A DNA stretch of 64,000 nucleotides from Desulfopila inferna (GCF_016919005.1 NZ_JAFFQE010000002.1:124001-188000); one strand, 5' to 3'; counted from the first letter of the stretch, positions 21,065 to 31,030 are shown. Notes: a model not told the origin generated them from the letters alone. Made by a program: numbers and translations.

Positions 21065-22396
21065 ATGGAACATAGTCAACTCTTAGGTACTACTTTTAAT
21101 TGTAGCTGTGGAAAAAAGCACACTGTTCCCACCGAGGAACTGGTCTATGGCAAAAATGCTTATAACGCGCTGCTGCAAAGGCTCCTGTCGGGTACGATCC
21201 AAAACGCCCTGATAATAGCCGATATTCGGACGTATGCCGCCGCCGGCCGCCTTGTTGAAAATCTTTTGCTCAAGGGAGGTATTGCCGTCTCACACTTCAT
21301 AGTGCCCGATCGAGACAGCGAGTCCCCGGTTGCCGACGATGCCACCAAAGACCTTCTCTTCGAGAGTATCTTACCAGCCGACATATATATCGCTGTAGGC
21401 AGCGGTGTCATTAATGATCTGGTCAAATGGACGGCCTACCTGAAAAAGAAACCGTTTATTACGGTGCCCACCGCTGCGTCCATGAACGGCTACGCTTCCG
21501 CCAATGTCGCCGCAACCGTGGACGGCCTTAAGGTACTGTTCCATGCCGAGGCCTGCCGAGCGGTCTATGTCGACTCCCGCATCCTCCATGAGGCCCCCTA
21601 TGAAATGACTGCCTCCGGCCTGGGCGATGTGCTTGCAAAATCCGTCAGTTCAGCGGACTGGAAGCTCAATCACCTCCTTTTCGATGATTATTTCTGCCAA
21701 TTCTCCGTTGACCTGCTCAAGGACCTCGAACCCGTCTATCTTGATAACCCTCAACAGATCAAGAAACTGGAGCCGAATGCGGTCAAGGCACTTTTCGAGG
21801 CCCTTTTATATTCCAGCATAGCGATGACCATCACCGGAACATCGTCACCGGCATCCGGGGCCGAACACCTCATATCACATACTTTAGACATGGTGGCGGA
21901 CAGGGATGGGCGAAAGCACGACCTGCATGGCCGCCAGGTGGGGGTCGCCTCTATTCTCATGGCGGCGCTTTATGAGCGAATCATGGACATAGAAAAACCG
22001 CAATTCAGAGAACCGCCGGCAACCATCGACACCGCATTCTGGGGCACGCTGGCTCCCGTTGTAGCCGGTGAATATCAGAAGAAGCAGGACAAACTCGCCA
22101 AGGCAGCAAACTTCCTGGCAAATGAAACCAACTGGAAAAAGCTACAGGAGCATATCAAACCCGGCCTGGTAGCGGCAACAAGATTGAAAAGCTGTCTTGC
22201 CCAGGCGAAAGCGGCTCATAGCTTCTCGGGGATACGTGATGACGGCCAGCCATTGCAGAGGGAAAAATTCAGAGCAGTCGTAGTGAACGCCCATCAGATG
22301 CGAGAGAGATTTACCATCCTTGATGTTGCCGTGATGTTGGGAATTATCCCGGATGAAATTGATCAACTTATCGAAAAATGGGTCAGCGATATCTAG
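21065..22396 (+). CDS. sn-Glycerol-1-phosphate dehydrogenase homologue (AraM/EgsA family)
   Basis: A 443-residue member of the iron/zinc alcohol-dehydrogenase-like group that includes AraM and archaeal EgsA, which reduce DHAP to sn-glycerol 1-phosphate. The NAD region has AVGSGVINDLVKWTAY, followed by VPTAASMNGYAS. Metal-binding positions are expected at ASGLGDVLAK (Asp), SGAEHLISHTLDM (His) and LHGRQVGVAS (His). The C-terminus (~330-443) is longer than in EgsA. A phosphonate-type transporter begins ~390 bp downstream on the same strand, suggesting phosphorus or phospholipid metabolism. That link is inference. Confidence 0.85.
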   Translation: MEHSQLLGTTFNCSCGKKHTVPTEELVYGKNAYNALLQRLLSGTIQNALIIADIRTYAAAGRLVENLLLKGGIAVSHFIVPDRDSESPVADDATKDLLFESILPADIYIAVGSGVINDLVKWTAYLKKKPFITVPTAASMNGYASANVAATVDGLKVLFHAEACRAVYVDSRILHEAPYEMTASGLGDVLAKSVSSADWKLNHLLFDDYFCQFSVDLLKDLEPVYLDNPQQIKKLEPNAVKALFEALLYSSIAMTITGTSSPASGAEHLISHTLDMVADRDGRKHDLHGRQVGVASILMAALYERIMDIEKPQFREPPATIDTAFWGTLAPVVAGEYQKKQDKLAKAANFLANETNWKKLQEHIKPGLVAATRLKSCLAQAKAAHSFSGIRDDGQPLQREKFRAVVVNAHQMRERFTILDVAVMLGIIPDEIDQLIEKWVSDI

Positions 22397-22787
22397 TGTC
22401 GCTGCAAGTTGAAACTATCTTGTCCCTGAAACAGTTAGATCTTGAAGTAGAGGACAAAAACCGCTAAAAAGAGGCCTCTGATGGTATCAGAGAAAAACGG
22501 AAAGCACGTCAGAGGAAAAAAAGATTACACATACCACAACACCTATTAAACTCCGCCGGTTAACAGGAAATAGGAGAAAGTGAGGGGTATTTATTAAAAT
22601 ATCCCGGCATTAAGGAAATCAGGAGGGAATGAGAAACTGACAAATCCACAGAGCAGGAAGTCGCCCGCACGAGAGTTTTCAGTCATATCGTCGTGGTTGC
22701 AATGCCTTACCGGTTTTGTAGATCTAATTGGTTTTTCTGCTCCCTTGTTTTTTGTCACAAAATTCTACAATAGAGAGGATCAAAGAA
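22397..22787. other. Intergenic leader before phnD
   Basis: This ~390-bp gap contains two mutually exclusive hairpins. CTCTGAT (22476-22482) can pair with ATCAGAG at 22486-22492. Alternatively CCTCTGA (22475-22481) can pair with TCAGAGG at 22509-22515, which is followed by an A run. I see no clear Pho box. The phnD promoter should be here. Confidence 0.45.
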
Positions 22788-23804
22788 ATGATGAAAAAAA
22801 TTGTAGCTTTCCTGGCGACATTTTCATTTTTGGCAGGCTTTGCCTACGCTGCTGACGACTGTACAAACAGAGGAACCCTGGATGAAATGTATTGCGATGA
22901 GAATATGGATCTCGTTGCCGATTCTCCAAAAGACCCGGAAGAATGGAAAGACCCCAACACCCTGGTGTTTACCTATACTCCCGTTGAAGATCCTGCAGTC
23001 TATAAAGATGCCTTCGCCGATTTCCAAAAATATCTGGAAGAGGCCACCGGCAAACGTGTTATTTATTACACTGTGCAGTCCAATGCCGCCGAAGTTGAAG
23101 CAATGCGTTCTGGCCGCCTGCATATAGCCGGCTTCTCCACCGGGCCCACCGGCTTTGCTGTTAATCTTGCAGGATATGTCCCCATGGCGGTTAAAGGTAC
23201 CGAAGAGAGTTTCCAGGGATACAATCTGATTGTGGTGACCAAAAAAGAAAGCGACATAAAAGAACTCGCAGACATGAAAGGCAAACGCATTGCCCATACG
23301 TCGGCCTCATCGAACTCCGGTAATCTGGCACCGCGGGCAATCTTTCCGCAACATGGTATCGTCCCTGATGAGGACTACACCGTTGCCTATTCCGGTAAAC
23401 ACGACCAGTCCATTCTCGGTGTAGCTCACGGCGACTATGATGCCGCCCCGGTAGCATCCGACGTTTACTACCGCATGGCTGAGGCAGGCCGGATTGACGC
23501 TGACGATTTTCGCATTGTTTTCACCAGCCCGAAATTCCCTACATCATCTTTCGGTTATGCCCACAATCTCCATCCTGATCTGGTCAAGAAGATTGTAGAC
23601 GCTTTTTACTCCTATCGCTTTACCCCGGAGATGCAGGAAACCTTTGGCGGCGCCGACCGCTTCTTTCCTGTAACGTATCAGGAAGATTGGAAGGTTATCC
23701 GTGATATCGCCGCCTCTACCGGCACCTCCTATAACCAGGATGGCCTGAAAAAAATGGCGGAAAAAGAAGCTGCCAAAGCAGCTGCTAAAAAAGCCAAGCA
23801 GTAA
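22788..23804 (+). CDS. phnD: Phosphonate/phosphite-type ABC transporter binding protein
   Basis: A 338-residue periplasmic binding protein of the PhnD family. Residues 1-~22 are a signal peptide (MMKKIVAFLATFSFLAGFAYA). The mature part has VFTYTPVEDPAVYKDAF, SGRLHIAGFSTGPTGFAVN and the anion-binding loop HTSASSNSGN, followed by YSGKHDQSILGVAHGDYDAAPV. The C-terminus ends in an Ala/Lys-rich repeat. I chose the ATG at 22788 (AGAGG upstream, signal peptide at the start). The family binds phosphonates, phosphite or hypophosphite; no C-P lyase or phosphite dehydrogenase is nearby, so the ligand is open. Confidence 0.92.
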   Translation: MMKKIVAFLATFSFLAGFAYAADDCTNRGTLDEMYCDENMDLVADSPKDPEEWKDPNTLVFTYTPVEDPAVYKDAFADFQKYLEEATGKRVIYYTVQSNAAEVEAMRSGRLHIAGFSTGPTGFAVNLAGYVPMAVKGTEESFQGYNLIVVTKKESDIKELADMKGKRIAHTSASSNSGNLAPRAIFPQHGIVPDEDYTVAYSGKHDQSILGVAHGDYDAAPVASDVYYRMAEAGRIDADDFRIVFTSPKFPTSSFGYAHNLHPDLVKKIVDAFYSYRFTPEMQETFGGADRFFPVTYQEDWKVIRDIAASTGTSYNQDGLKKMAEKEAAKAAAKKAKQ

Positions 23805-23814
23805 GCAGACATCG

Positions 23815-23853
23815 CAGGCGCCATTACCGCAGTGTAGGTAGGTATGGCGCCTG
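23815..23853 (+). promoter_or_regulatory. Intercistronic hairpin between phnD and phnC
   Basis: CAGGCGCCAT (23815-23824) pairs perfectly with ATGGCGCCTG (23844-23853), and three more base pairs form beyond a one-base bulge. Hairpins here commonly stabilise the binding-protein mRNA or partly terminate, keeping PhnD above the membrane components. The stem contains the first ATG of the phnC frame (23844), which argues against that start. Confidence 0.75.
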
Positions 23854-23891
23854 TATCATTTCTCAACACATTCCACAAGCAGCGCGGCAAT

Positions 23892-24683
23892 ATGACAACA
23901 GACGTAAACAGTACCGCCTCCTATCCTCCTCGATCACTGCGTATTGAAAATCTCAGAAAGGAATATACCAAAGGTAAGCCTGTATTAAATGATATAAGTT
24001 TTGAGGTTCATGGCGAGAGCAGTGTCGCCATCATAGGACCTTCCGGCACCGGTAAAAGCACCCTTATTCGTTGCGTCAACAAACTTATTCCACCGACTGC
24101 CGGCAATGTCTATGTCAGCGGGGAAAACATCACGCGGTTAAGCGGAGGTGACCTGCGCCGGGCTCGAAGAAAGATCGGTATGGTCTTTCAGGAATTCAAC
24201 CTGGTTGAAAGATTGTCGGTGATGGAGAATGTCCTTTGCGGACGTCTTGGCTATGTCCCCCCCTGGCGGGCCTGGCTGCGAAAATACCCCGAACAGGATA
24301 TTGATAATGCCTTTAAGCTGCTCGAGTCCATTGGCCTGCTTGAATTTGCCCAGCAACGGGCGGACAGCCTCTCCGGAGGACAGCGGCAGCGTGTCGGCAT
24401 TGCCCGGGCAATCATGCAGGAGCCCCATGTTCTGCTGGCGGATGAACCTACTTCATCGCTTGATCCGAAGACCAGCGTCGAAATCATGGAACTTCTGGTT
24501 ACCCTCTCGGAGGTCCACTCCATACCGCTGCTGATCAATATCCATGATGTTGAACTGGCCAAGCGCTATACCGAGAGAGTCATCGGCCTGTCTGGCGGAG
24601 GAATTATCTTTGATGGACCACCTGCCGAGTTAAGCAACAGTCACCTCAAAGAAATATATGGCGGAGAGGACTGGCTGCAATGA
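23892..24683 (+). CDS. phnC: Phosphonate-type ABC transporter ATPase
   Basis: A 263-residue ABC ATPase. Walker A is [10 protein letters not shown], the Q-loop FQEFNL, the signature [14 protein letters not shown], Walker [13 protein letters not shown], and the switch His is in NIHDVELA. The sequence following Walker A ([13 protein letters not shown]) is typical of PhnC. I prefer the ATG at 23892 over one at 23844 because the latter lies in a strong hairpin. Neither has a good ribosome site. The stop overlaps the phnE start by 4 bp (ATGA), indicating translational coupling. Confidence 0.92.
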   Translation: MTTDVNSTASYPPRSLRIENLRKEYTKGKPVLNDISFEVHGESSVAIIGPSGTGKSTLIRCVNKLIPPTAGNVYVSGENITRLSGGDLRRARRKIGMVFQEFNLVERLSVMENVLCGRLGYVPPWRAWLRKYPEQDIDNAFKLLESIGLLEFAQQRADSLSGGQRQRVGIARAIMQEPHVLLADEPTSSLDPKTSVEIMELLVTLSEVHSIPLLINIHDVELAKRYTERVIGLSGGGIIFDGPPAELSNSHLKEIYGGEDWLQ

Positions 24684-25474
24684 CGGAAAGGACGATAAGC
24701 GCGAATTACGGCGCGCCATTCAAAACTAACTGGTGGAGCAGGGCCGGATGGCTGATTGCTCTGCTCTATTCCATTTATGCCGCCAATTATCTTGATGTTT
24801 CCTGGACCCGCTTTGTTGAGGGAATCGGCAACGGCGCAGTTTTCCTCTCAGAAATGATCCCGGTGGATTTTTCCCGCTGGAAACTCCTGATTGACAGGCT
24901 TATGGAAACCATCCAGATTGCCATCATTGCCTCGGCATTCGGCGTTCTGCTTTCACTTCCTGTGGGACTTCTTGCCGCCAGAAATCTCATGCCTACCTGG
25001 ATCACCTGGCCTTTCCGGATCTTCATTGCCCTGTGCAGATCCTTTCATCCGGTTATCTTTGCCATACTTTTTGTCAAGGCCGTGGGTTTCGGGCCACTTG
25101 CAGGTATCCTTACTCTGATTTTCGCTTCAATCGGCTTTATCGGCAAACTCTTCACCGAAGCTATTGAAGAAATATCCCTGAAGCCCCTTGAAGCCTTGCG
25201 GGCAGCCGGTGCTCCCTTTATCAGCGTTATCATCTATGCGGTACTGCCACAGGTGCTCAACCGCTTCATTGGTTTTTCCTCCTACCAACTCGATGCCAAT
25301 CTGCGCAATTCAACCATGGTGGGAATAGTCGGGGCCGGAGGAATCGGCGGCACTCTTTTCGCGGCCTTCCAGCGCTTCGATTACGGTTTTCTTGCCGCCA
25401 TACTCATATCCATTATCGCCCTGGTCATGATAAGTGAGTTTATTTCAACCCAGATAAAAAAGGTTTTTCAATGA
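24680..25474 (+). CDS. phnE: Phosphonate-type ABC transporter permease 1
   Basis: A 264-residue inner-membrane permease with about six hydrophobic segments. The family loop is visible as [39 protein letters not shown], the EAA-type motif that docks on the ATPase, followed by GGIGGTLF. It overlaps both neighbours by 4 bp (ATGA junctions). Two PhnE paralogues in one operon imply a heterodimeric channel. Confidence 0.92.
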   Translation: MTERTISANYGAPFKTNWWSRAGWLIALLYSIYAANYLDVSWTRFVEGIGNGAVFLSEMIPVDFSRWKLLIDRLMETIQIAIIASAFGVLLSLPVGLLAARNLMPTWITWPFRIFIALCRSFHPVIFAILFVKAVGFGPLAGILTLIFASIGFIGKLFTEAIEEISLKPLEALRAAGAPFISVIIYAVLPQVLNRFIGFSSYQLDANLRNSTMVGIVGAGGIGGTLFAAFQRFDYGFLAAILISIIALVMISEFISTQIKKVFQ

Positions 25475-26271
25475 GCGTTGTGCAGCACCAGAAATGGGAG
25501 AGATTCACCTTTGCCGAGCGCCTGGCCCGATTTGCTGTTTTTCTTGGATTTGCCATTGCCCTGTCGGCCTCTCTGCGAACCGTTGAGGTCATCCCCGAGT
25601 TTCTCTACGATGCTCCCACACAGGTGGCGGACCTTCTTTCCCGTATGTGGCCCCTGGATCTGGGCTATTACCCGCAGGGGATTCATCAGGCAATGATGGA
25701 AACCCTGCATATCGCTACTCTGGGAACGCTGCTTTCTATAGTTCTGGCCATTCCGGTCGGTATTATGGGAGCAAATAATATCGTTCACTTCCCTCTGCTG
25801 AACTGGCTCTCCAAACTGATACTGGTTTCCTCACGATCCGTCAATTCGCTGGTCTGGGCATTGCTTTTCGTGGCCATTTTCGGCCCCGGCCCACTGGCTG
25901 GAACCATCTGTATCGGCTTCAGATCCGTTGGTTTTGTCGGCAAACTTTTTGCTGAAGCTCTTGAAGAGGCTGATCCCGGCCCAGTCGAGGCCTTGACTGC
26001 CGCCGGAGCTCCGTGGGCCAGCGTGTTCATGAAAGGATACTGGCCCCAGGTTGCTCCGGCCTTCTGGGGGATATTCCTGTTCCGCTGGGATATCAACGTG
26101 CGCGAGTCGGCCGTCATCGGCCTGGTCGGCGCCGGCGGTATCGGCATGGTGCTGGATACCGCGCTCAACCTGTTTTTCTGGGACCGTGTTTCCGTGATCC
26201 TTCTCAGTATTTTTGTGGTTGTCATTCTGGCTGAATTTCTGGTTACAGCCATTCGTAAGCGCATTATCTGA
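25471..26271 (+). CDS. phnE: Phosphonate-type ABC transporter permease 2
   Basis: A 266-residue paralogue of the preceding permease. It has the matching coupling loop GKLFAEALEEADPGPVEALTAAGAPWASVFMKGYWPQVAPAF and the NVRESAVIGLVGAGGIG block. Its first ~20 residues are cytoplasmic, followed by about six hydrophobic segments. It is the last gene of the transporter operon, with a terminator-like hairpin ~70 bp downstream. Confidence 0.92.
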   Translation: MSVVQHQKWERFTFAERLARFAVFLGFAIALSASLRTVEVIPEFLYDAPTQVADLLSRMWPLDLGYYPQGIHQAMMETLHIATLGTLLSIVLAIPVGIMGANNIVHFPLLNWLSKLILVSSRSVNSLVWALLFVAIFGPGPLAGTICIGFRSVGFVGKLFAEALEEADPGPVEALTAAGAPWASVFMKGYWPQVAPAFWGIFLFRWDINVRESAVIGLVGAGGIGMVLDTALNLFFWDRVSVILLSIFVVVILAEFLVTAIRKRII

Positions 26272-26337
26272 GGCATTTCATATTCTAAGATTCCGGCGGT
26301 ATAGGTTATCCGGAACCCTCCTGCCTTCCATAAAAAT

Positions 26338-26372
26338 ACGGGTCAGCCGCAGCGACGCCGGCCCGTTTTAAT
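26338..26372 (+). terminator. Likely terminator of the phn operon
   Basis: ACGGGTC pairs with GGCCCGT (one G-U pair) around a GC-rich loop, and TTTTAATTT follows. The position, about 70 bp after the second phnE, fits an intrinsic terminator. Confidence 0.7.
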
Positions 26373-26468
26373 TTGTACAGTGCTTTACTGCCAATCTATG
26401 CTATACTGCCACCACACTATTACCCTGCTGAGCTGGGTATGAACCTTTAGACAGATGCAAAAGAACAC

Positions 26469-26630
26469 CTGATTACCCCTAATCCTCAGCTCAAGGTCGG
26501 GACTACTCTTTTCATGGGTCTCTGCAGTCCGCACGGCTGCAGCGAAGCCCCTATGGATGGGTTTACGGCGTCCCGATGAAATGAGCAGTCCTGGCCTGGG
26601 CCAGAAAATGCTGAGTTTCAGGGTAATCAG
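26469..26630. repeat. Family B inverted-repeat element, 162 bp
   Basis: The ends are inverted copies: CTGATTACCCCTAATCCTCAGC at the left and GCTGAGTTTCAGGGTAATCAG at the right. No open frame of note lies inside. A shorter copy with the same ends, but only ~60 bp long, is at 40722-40781. This is MITE-like in form; no target duplication is evident by eye. The rest of the gap (26372-26813) holds only a TACCC...GGGTA hairpin at about 26420-26439. Confidence 0.7.
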
Positions 26631-26813
26631 CAAAGAACAATAAAAGAATCTGTAAGGTACTCATGATTTAAACAGGCCCCCGCAGATTTCGACATGCCCC
26701 AGAAAGTGGTAAATGCAAACTCCGGATAAGTACAAATTCCGGGTGCCCTTGGGGTACAAACGAGAGATCAGCCTCTTACGTCATCGTCAGTATATGATTT
26801 TTCAAAGACCGGA

Positions 26814-28181
26814 ATGCCACTCATAAAAAGATCAGAACTCGACAACGCACTGCCCTCTATTTTGGTCCGGGAAGGACCGCGGATATTTCTTTTTTTCGGT
26901 GAGCGTTTTCTCTGCCGTAAGGCCGTGGATGAACTGCAACACGCCCTTCTCAACTGGAAAAATGGCATAGTATGCTCAATTGACGGAGACCGGGAGGATA
27001 TTGCCCAGACTCTCTCAAAACTGATGAGTTTCAGCCTCCTTCCCGGACTACAGCTATATCGGGTTAACGATACCCGGCTCTTTCATTCCAAAAACATCAG
27101 TGAAACAGTGTGGCGCCAAACCCAGGATGCTTATCAGGCCAATCGCCTCCAGCAGGCCGCCAAATATATGGGGGACATGTACCACCTCGCCTCTCTTGCC
27201 CCCGAGCAGCGTCAACCCCTCTCTGAAATGAGCGATGGCCAGTGGCAGGACCTCTTTGGTCTGGCGAAGCCGGCTGATCTCGGCTGGACAGATGCACTTT
27301 TTGAGATCATCCGGGAAAAGGATATGGCTGGTCCGACGGCCACGGATCTTCCCGAAAAATTCATACAGAGTTTTCAAAAAGGACTTCCACCCGACAATAT
27401 ACTTATCCTGACCGCGGAAAATGTCGACAAACGCAAAAGGCTTTTTACGTATATCAAGGAACACGGCGTCATAGTCGATTGTTCCGTCGCCGAAGGTGGC
27501 GCCGCCGCCCAGAGAGCTCAGAAGTTCATCCTGCAGGAGATGATGGAAAAGACACTGGCCCGGTTCAACAAAACCATCGAACCCGGCGCCCTGGAAATCT
27601 TCTTTGAACGCATAGGTTTTCATCCTGTGGCCGTGGTCACCGAAACCGAAAAGCTGGCACTTTACTGTGGTGACAGACCTAAAATAACCCTTCAGGATAT
27701 TAAGCAGATGGTGGGCAGAAGCAGGGAAGATGCCCTTTTCGAACTGACCGATCATTTCGGTAAACGACAGCTCGGCAAGACGCTGATCACTCTCGCTCAC
27801 CTGTTGGAAAACGGCGTCCATGGCCTGGCTATCCTGGCTACAATGCGCAATTACGTGCGCAAGCTGCTCATTTTCAGAATCATGCAGCTGCAGCCTGAAC
27901 CGCCCTTCAGGAGAGGGATGAACGTCAAATATTTCCAGGAAAACTATCTTCCTCAGCTGAAAGAGACGGGGCAGTGGCCGGATCTGCTCAAGGGACATCC
28001 CTATGCATTGTTCATGAGTTTCAGTAAGGCCCAGGAATTCCATTGCTCCACCTTGAAGTCATGGCTCGAACAGATCCTCCTTGCTGAATTTCGTCTCAAG
28101 GGGTCGGGGCTTCCCGAGCGGCTGGTACTGGAACAGCTCATGGTGGCTCTCGTAAAAAAAACGGGCGTTGCCCAGAATTGA
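26814..28181 (+). CDS. holA: DNA polymerase III delta subunit (HolA)
   Basis: A clamp-loader subunit that opens the beta clamp. The 455-residue protein has an AAA+-like N-terminal domain (IFLFFGERFLCRKAVDEL), the central ILILTAENVDKRKRLFTYIKEHG strand and helix, and a C-terminal helical collar (DALFELTDHFGKRQLGKTLITLAHLLENG). The family is normally ~330-350 residues. The extra length is an insertion of roughly 70 residues between about 95 and 165. The start at 26814 has only a weak ribosome site. It stands alone. Confidence 0.88.
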   Translation: MPLIKRSELDNALPSILVREGPRIFLFFGERFLCRKAVDELQHALLNWKNGIVCSIDGDREDIAQTLSKLMSFSLLPGLQLYRVNDTRLFHSKNISETVWRQTQDAYQANRLQQAAKYMGDMYHLASLAPEQRQPLSEMSDGQWQDLFGLAKPADLGWTDALFEIIREKDMAGPTATDLPEKFIQSFQKGLPPDNILILTAENVDKRKRLFTYIKEHGVIVDCSVAEGGAAAQRAQKFILQEMMEKTLARFNKTIEPGALEIFFERIGFHPVAVVTETEKLALYCGDRPKITLQDIKQMVGRSREDALFELTDHFGKRQLGKTLITLAHLLENGVHGLAILATMRNYVRKLLIFRIMQLQPEPPFRRGMNVKYFQENYLPQLKETGQWPDLLKGHPYALFMSFSKAQEFHCSTLKSWLEQILLAEFRLKGSGLPERLVLEQLMVALVKKTGVAQN

Positions 28182-28392
28182 CAGTAAGGTTGTTTTAAGG
28201 CTGTATTCCAAAATTAAATCTGGTTTCTTCTTTGCAGGTCATGATAAAATAGAGCAAACAAATTAATTTTATTCTTTTCTTAAAAACTGTGAGTATCCTG
28301 CAGGGATTCGATATTGAAAAACTCCAGTTCGTAACTACTTTACCACTAAAGGAAGCAGAATTGAGGCTATTCACATCACGTAAATATGGACT

Positions 28393-28701
28393 ATGAGCAA
28401 CACCAAAAAGGAAGAATCAGTTTCAACAAAAGAGAAAATCGAGACCCGGGAACCACCGCTGTACAAAGTGCTCCTTCACAATGATGACTACACAACAATG
28501 GAATTTGTTATAGCGATACTGGAAAATGTTTTTCATAAATCGAATGCGGACGCCACGCGAATTATGCTGAACGTACACCACGAAGGAGTGGGAGTAGCCG
28601 GGATTTTCACCAAGGAAATCAGTGAAACAAAAATATCAATAGTCCATGAATTAGCCCAGAAGAATAATTTTCCGCTCAGATGTTCCATGGAGATCATCTG
28701 A
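28393..28701 (+). CDS. clpS: ClpS adaptor protein
   Basis: ClpS delivers N-end-rule substrates to ClpAP. The 102-residue protein has a variable N-terminal tail (~1-24), then YKVLLHNDDYTTMEFVIAILENVF with the conserved HNDDYT of the binding pocket. HHEGVGVAGIFTKEIAE-like helices follow, with E replaced by S in the last position shown (EISETK). It lies 27 bp before clpA, the conserved pairing. Confidence 0.95.
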   Translation: MSNTKKEESVSTKEKIETREPPLYKVLLHNDDYTTMEFVIAILENVFHKSNADATRIMLNVHHEGVGVAGIFTKEISETKISIVHELAQKNNFPLRCSMEII

Positions 28702-28728
28702 GTAAAAACATTGCCAATAGATATACAC

Positions 28729-30993
28729 ATGCTCAGTAAAACATTAGAAATGGCCCTGATCAGGGCGATACGGGAAGCCAAAAGCCACAATCATGAATAT
28801 GTGACCGTCGAGCATATGCTCTATGGACTGCTTCATGACGATCTGACAAACTACATTATCTCAGAATGTGGCGGTTCAATCGATAATCTTAAAATGAAAC
28901 TCGAAGAGTTTTTCCTCGGCGGGATTCCGCAGCTCTCTCCCCAGGCTGAAAACGAGCCTGCACAGACTTTGGCATTCAACCGCGTCTTGCAAAGGGCCGT
29001 GGCACATGTCCAAAGCTGCGGGAAAATGGAGGTCGACAGCGGCGATGTACTGGTTTCGATATTTTCGGAGTCGGAATCCCATGCCGTTCATTTTCTCGGC
29101 AGCGAAGGGGTTGGAAGAATGGCCGTGGTCAATTTCGTCTCCCATGAGATGCCTGAGAATCTGCAGAAGGAACCTATGCCCAAGCCTCCGGAAAGTCCGA
29201 AGAAGAAGGAAGGAAGCGTGGAGGATAAAGCCCTTGAAGAGTTTACCATTAATCTGACCCAGCAGGCTGCTGAAGGTAAGCTTGATCCACTGATCGGGCG
29301 TGAAATTGAAATAACCAGGATCATGCAGGTGTTGTGCCGCAGGAAGAAGAACAATCCATTGCTGGTGGGCGAACCGGGCGTCGGTAAAACCGCGATGGCG
29401 GAAGGATTGGCCATCTCCATACATAAAGACACTGTAGACCGTTTAAACGATAAAGAATCTGCCGTACCGGACCTCCTGCGCGACGTTGACATACATCTGC
29501 TTGACATGGGTGCGCTGGTTGCCGGAACGAAATACAGAGGGGATTTTGAGAAGCGGCTCAAAAACGTTGTATCGGCTATCGAAAAGAAGGATAATGCCAT
29601 TCTTTTTATCGATGAAATGCATACCGTGGTCGGTGCAGGTGCCACCAGCGGCGGCTCCATGGATGCCTCCAATCTTCTTAAACCTGCACTGCAGGCGGGA
29701 ATATTGCGCTGCATTGGTTCCACCACGTATGAAGAGTATAAAAACCATATTGAAAAGGATCGCGCGCTCTCACGCAGGTTCCAGAAGATTGATATAGAGG
29801 AGCCGAGTCTCGATGACACCAAACTTATTCTCGAAGGCCTGAAGAAACGGTATGAAAATCATCACCGCGTCCGTTATTCCAAGAACGCCATTGCTTCCAT
29901 TGCTGAACTTGCAGACCGCTATATCACCGAACGGTTTCTGCCGGATAAAGCAATTGATGTAATGGATGAAGTCGGCTCGCTTTTCAGAATGAACGGAAAA
30001 CTCGACAAGACCGTGAAGGTTGGGGATGTCGAGCAGGTTGTTTCGCGCATGGCCAGGGTACCGGCGAAAAGCAGCTCCCGCAGCGAAACTCTTTCGCTCA
30101 AGGAGCTCGATGGCCGGCTCAAGTCCGTTATTTTCGGTCAGGATAAGGCCATTGACGCCGTGGTTCAGGCGGTTAAGCGCTCCCGGGCCGGTCTGGGAAA
30201 TCCTGAATCTCCGACGGGCAGTTTTCTCTTTGCCGGTCCGACAGGTGTAGGAAAAACCGAAGTGGCGCGGCAGCTTGCCGATAAACTCTCTGTTCACTTT
30301 GAGCGTTTTGATATGAGTGAATACATGGAGAAGCATGCTGTAGCACGGCTGATTGGGGCGCCTCCAGGATATGTCGGATTTGATCAGGGTGGATTACTGA
30401 CCGAGGCCATCCGGAAACATCCCTATTCCGTCCTTCTCCTCGACGAGATAGAAAAGGCCCACAGCGATATCTTTTCGATTCTCCTCCAGGTCATGGATCA
30501 TTCGACCCTTACGGATAATACCGGCAGAAAAGCTGATTTCAGAAATGTTATCATTATCATGACCACCAATGCCGGGGCCCGGGAGATGAGCAATAGCGCC
30601 ATAGGGTTTGTTACCACCCATAAGAAGAGTGAAGACAAGGCTGCTGTGAATAAATTGTTTTCACCGGAATTCAGGAATCGTCTCGACGGCATCATCTCCT
30701 TTGATTCTCTTGATACCGATACCATGGAGAAGGTGGTCGATAAACTGATGCTCGAACTTAAGAGTCAGTTGGCCGAAAGGAAGGTCAGCATCGTCCTCAG
30801 CGACAGTGCCAGAACCTGGCTGGCCACAAAAGGATATGACCCCTCTTATGGTGCCCGTCCTTTAAGAAGATTGATTATGAAGGAAATCGGAGATGTATTG
30901 ACCGAAGAAATTCTGTTTGGAGAGCTCAACCGGGGAGGAGCAGCTACCGTCGACCTACAGGACGACAAGCTCACTTTCACCTATGAGAAATAA
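28729..30993 (+). CDS. clpA: ClpA ATPase subunit of ClpAP protease
   Basis: A 754-residue AAA+ unfoldase. The N-domain (~1-145) begins LSKTLEMALIRAIREAKSHNHEYVTVEHML. D1 has Walker A GEPGVGKT and Walker B ILFIDEMHT; D2 has GPTGVGKTE and VLLLDEIEKAH. IGF (in SAIGFVTTHKK) is the loop that binds ClpP. An upstream TTG at 28711 would add six residues. I chose the ATG at 28729 because it matches the family start (MLxxxLE). clpP is not in the window. Confidence 0.96.
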   Translation: MLSKTLEMALIRAIREAKSHNHEYVTVEHMLYGLLHDDLTNYIISECGGSIDNLKMKLEEFFLGGIPQLSPQAENEPAQTLAFNRVLQRAVAHVQSCGKMEVDSGDVLVSIFSESESHAVHFLGSEGVGRMAVVNFVSHEMPENLQKEPMPKPPESPKKKEGSVEDKALEEFTINLTQQAAEGKLDPLIGREIEITRIMQVLCRRKKNNPLLVGEPGVGKTAMAEGLAISIHKDTVDRLNDKESAVPDLLRDVDIHLLDMGALVAGTKYRGDFEKRLKNVVSAIEKKDNAILFIDEMHTVVGAGATSGGSMDASNLLKPALQAGILRCIGSTTYEEYKNHIEKDRALSRRFQKIDIEEPSLDDTKLILEGLKKRYENHHRVRYSKNAIASIAELADRYITERFLPDKAIDVMDEVGSLFRMNGKLDKTVKVGDVEQVVSRMARVPAKSSSRSETLSLKELDGRLKSVIFGQDKAIDAVVQAVKRSRAGLGNPESPTGSFLFAGPTGVGKTEVARQLADKLSVHFERFDMSEYMEKHAVARLIGAPPGYVGFDQGGLLTEAIRKHPYSVLLLDEIEKAHSDIFSILLQVMDHSTLTDNTGRKADFRNVIIIMTTNAGAREMSNSAIGFVTTHKKSEDKAAVNKLFSPEFRNRLDGIISFDSLDTDTMEKVVDKLMLELKSQLAERKVSIVLSDSARTWLATKGYDPSYGARPLRRLIMKEIGDVLTEEILFGELNRGGAATVDLQDDKLTFTYEK

Positions 30994-31001
30994 ATCGCCG
31001 G

Positions 31002-31030
31002 GGGTCCTGCCTGTTCTCAGCAGGACCCTT
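31002..31030 (+). terminator. Intrinsic terminator of clpSA
   Basis: GGGTCCTGC (31002-31010) pairs perfectly with GCAGGACCC (31020-31028) around a nine-base loop, with a short T run next. It lies just after the clpA stop codon. The remaining ~290 bp before the next gene shows no recognisable riboswitch or gene. Confidence 0.85.
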
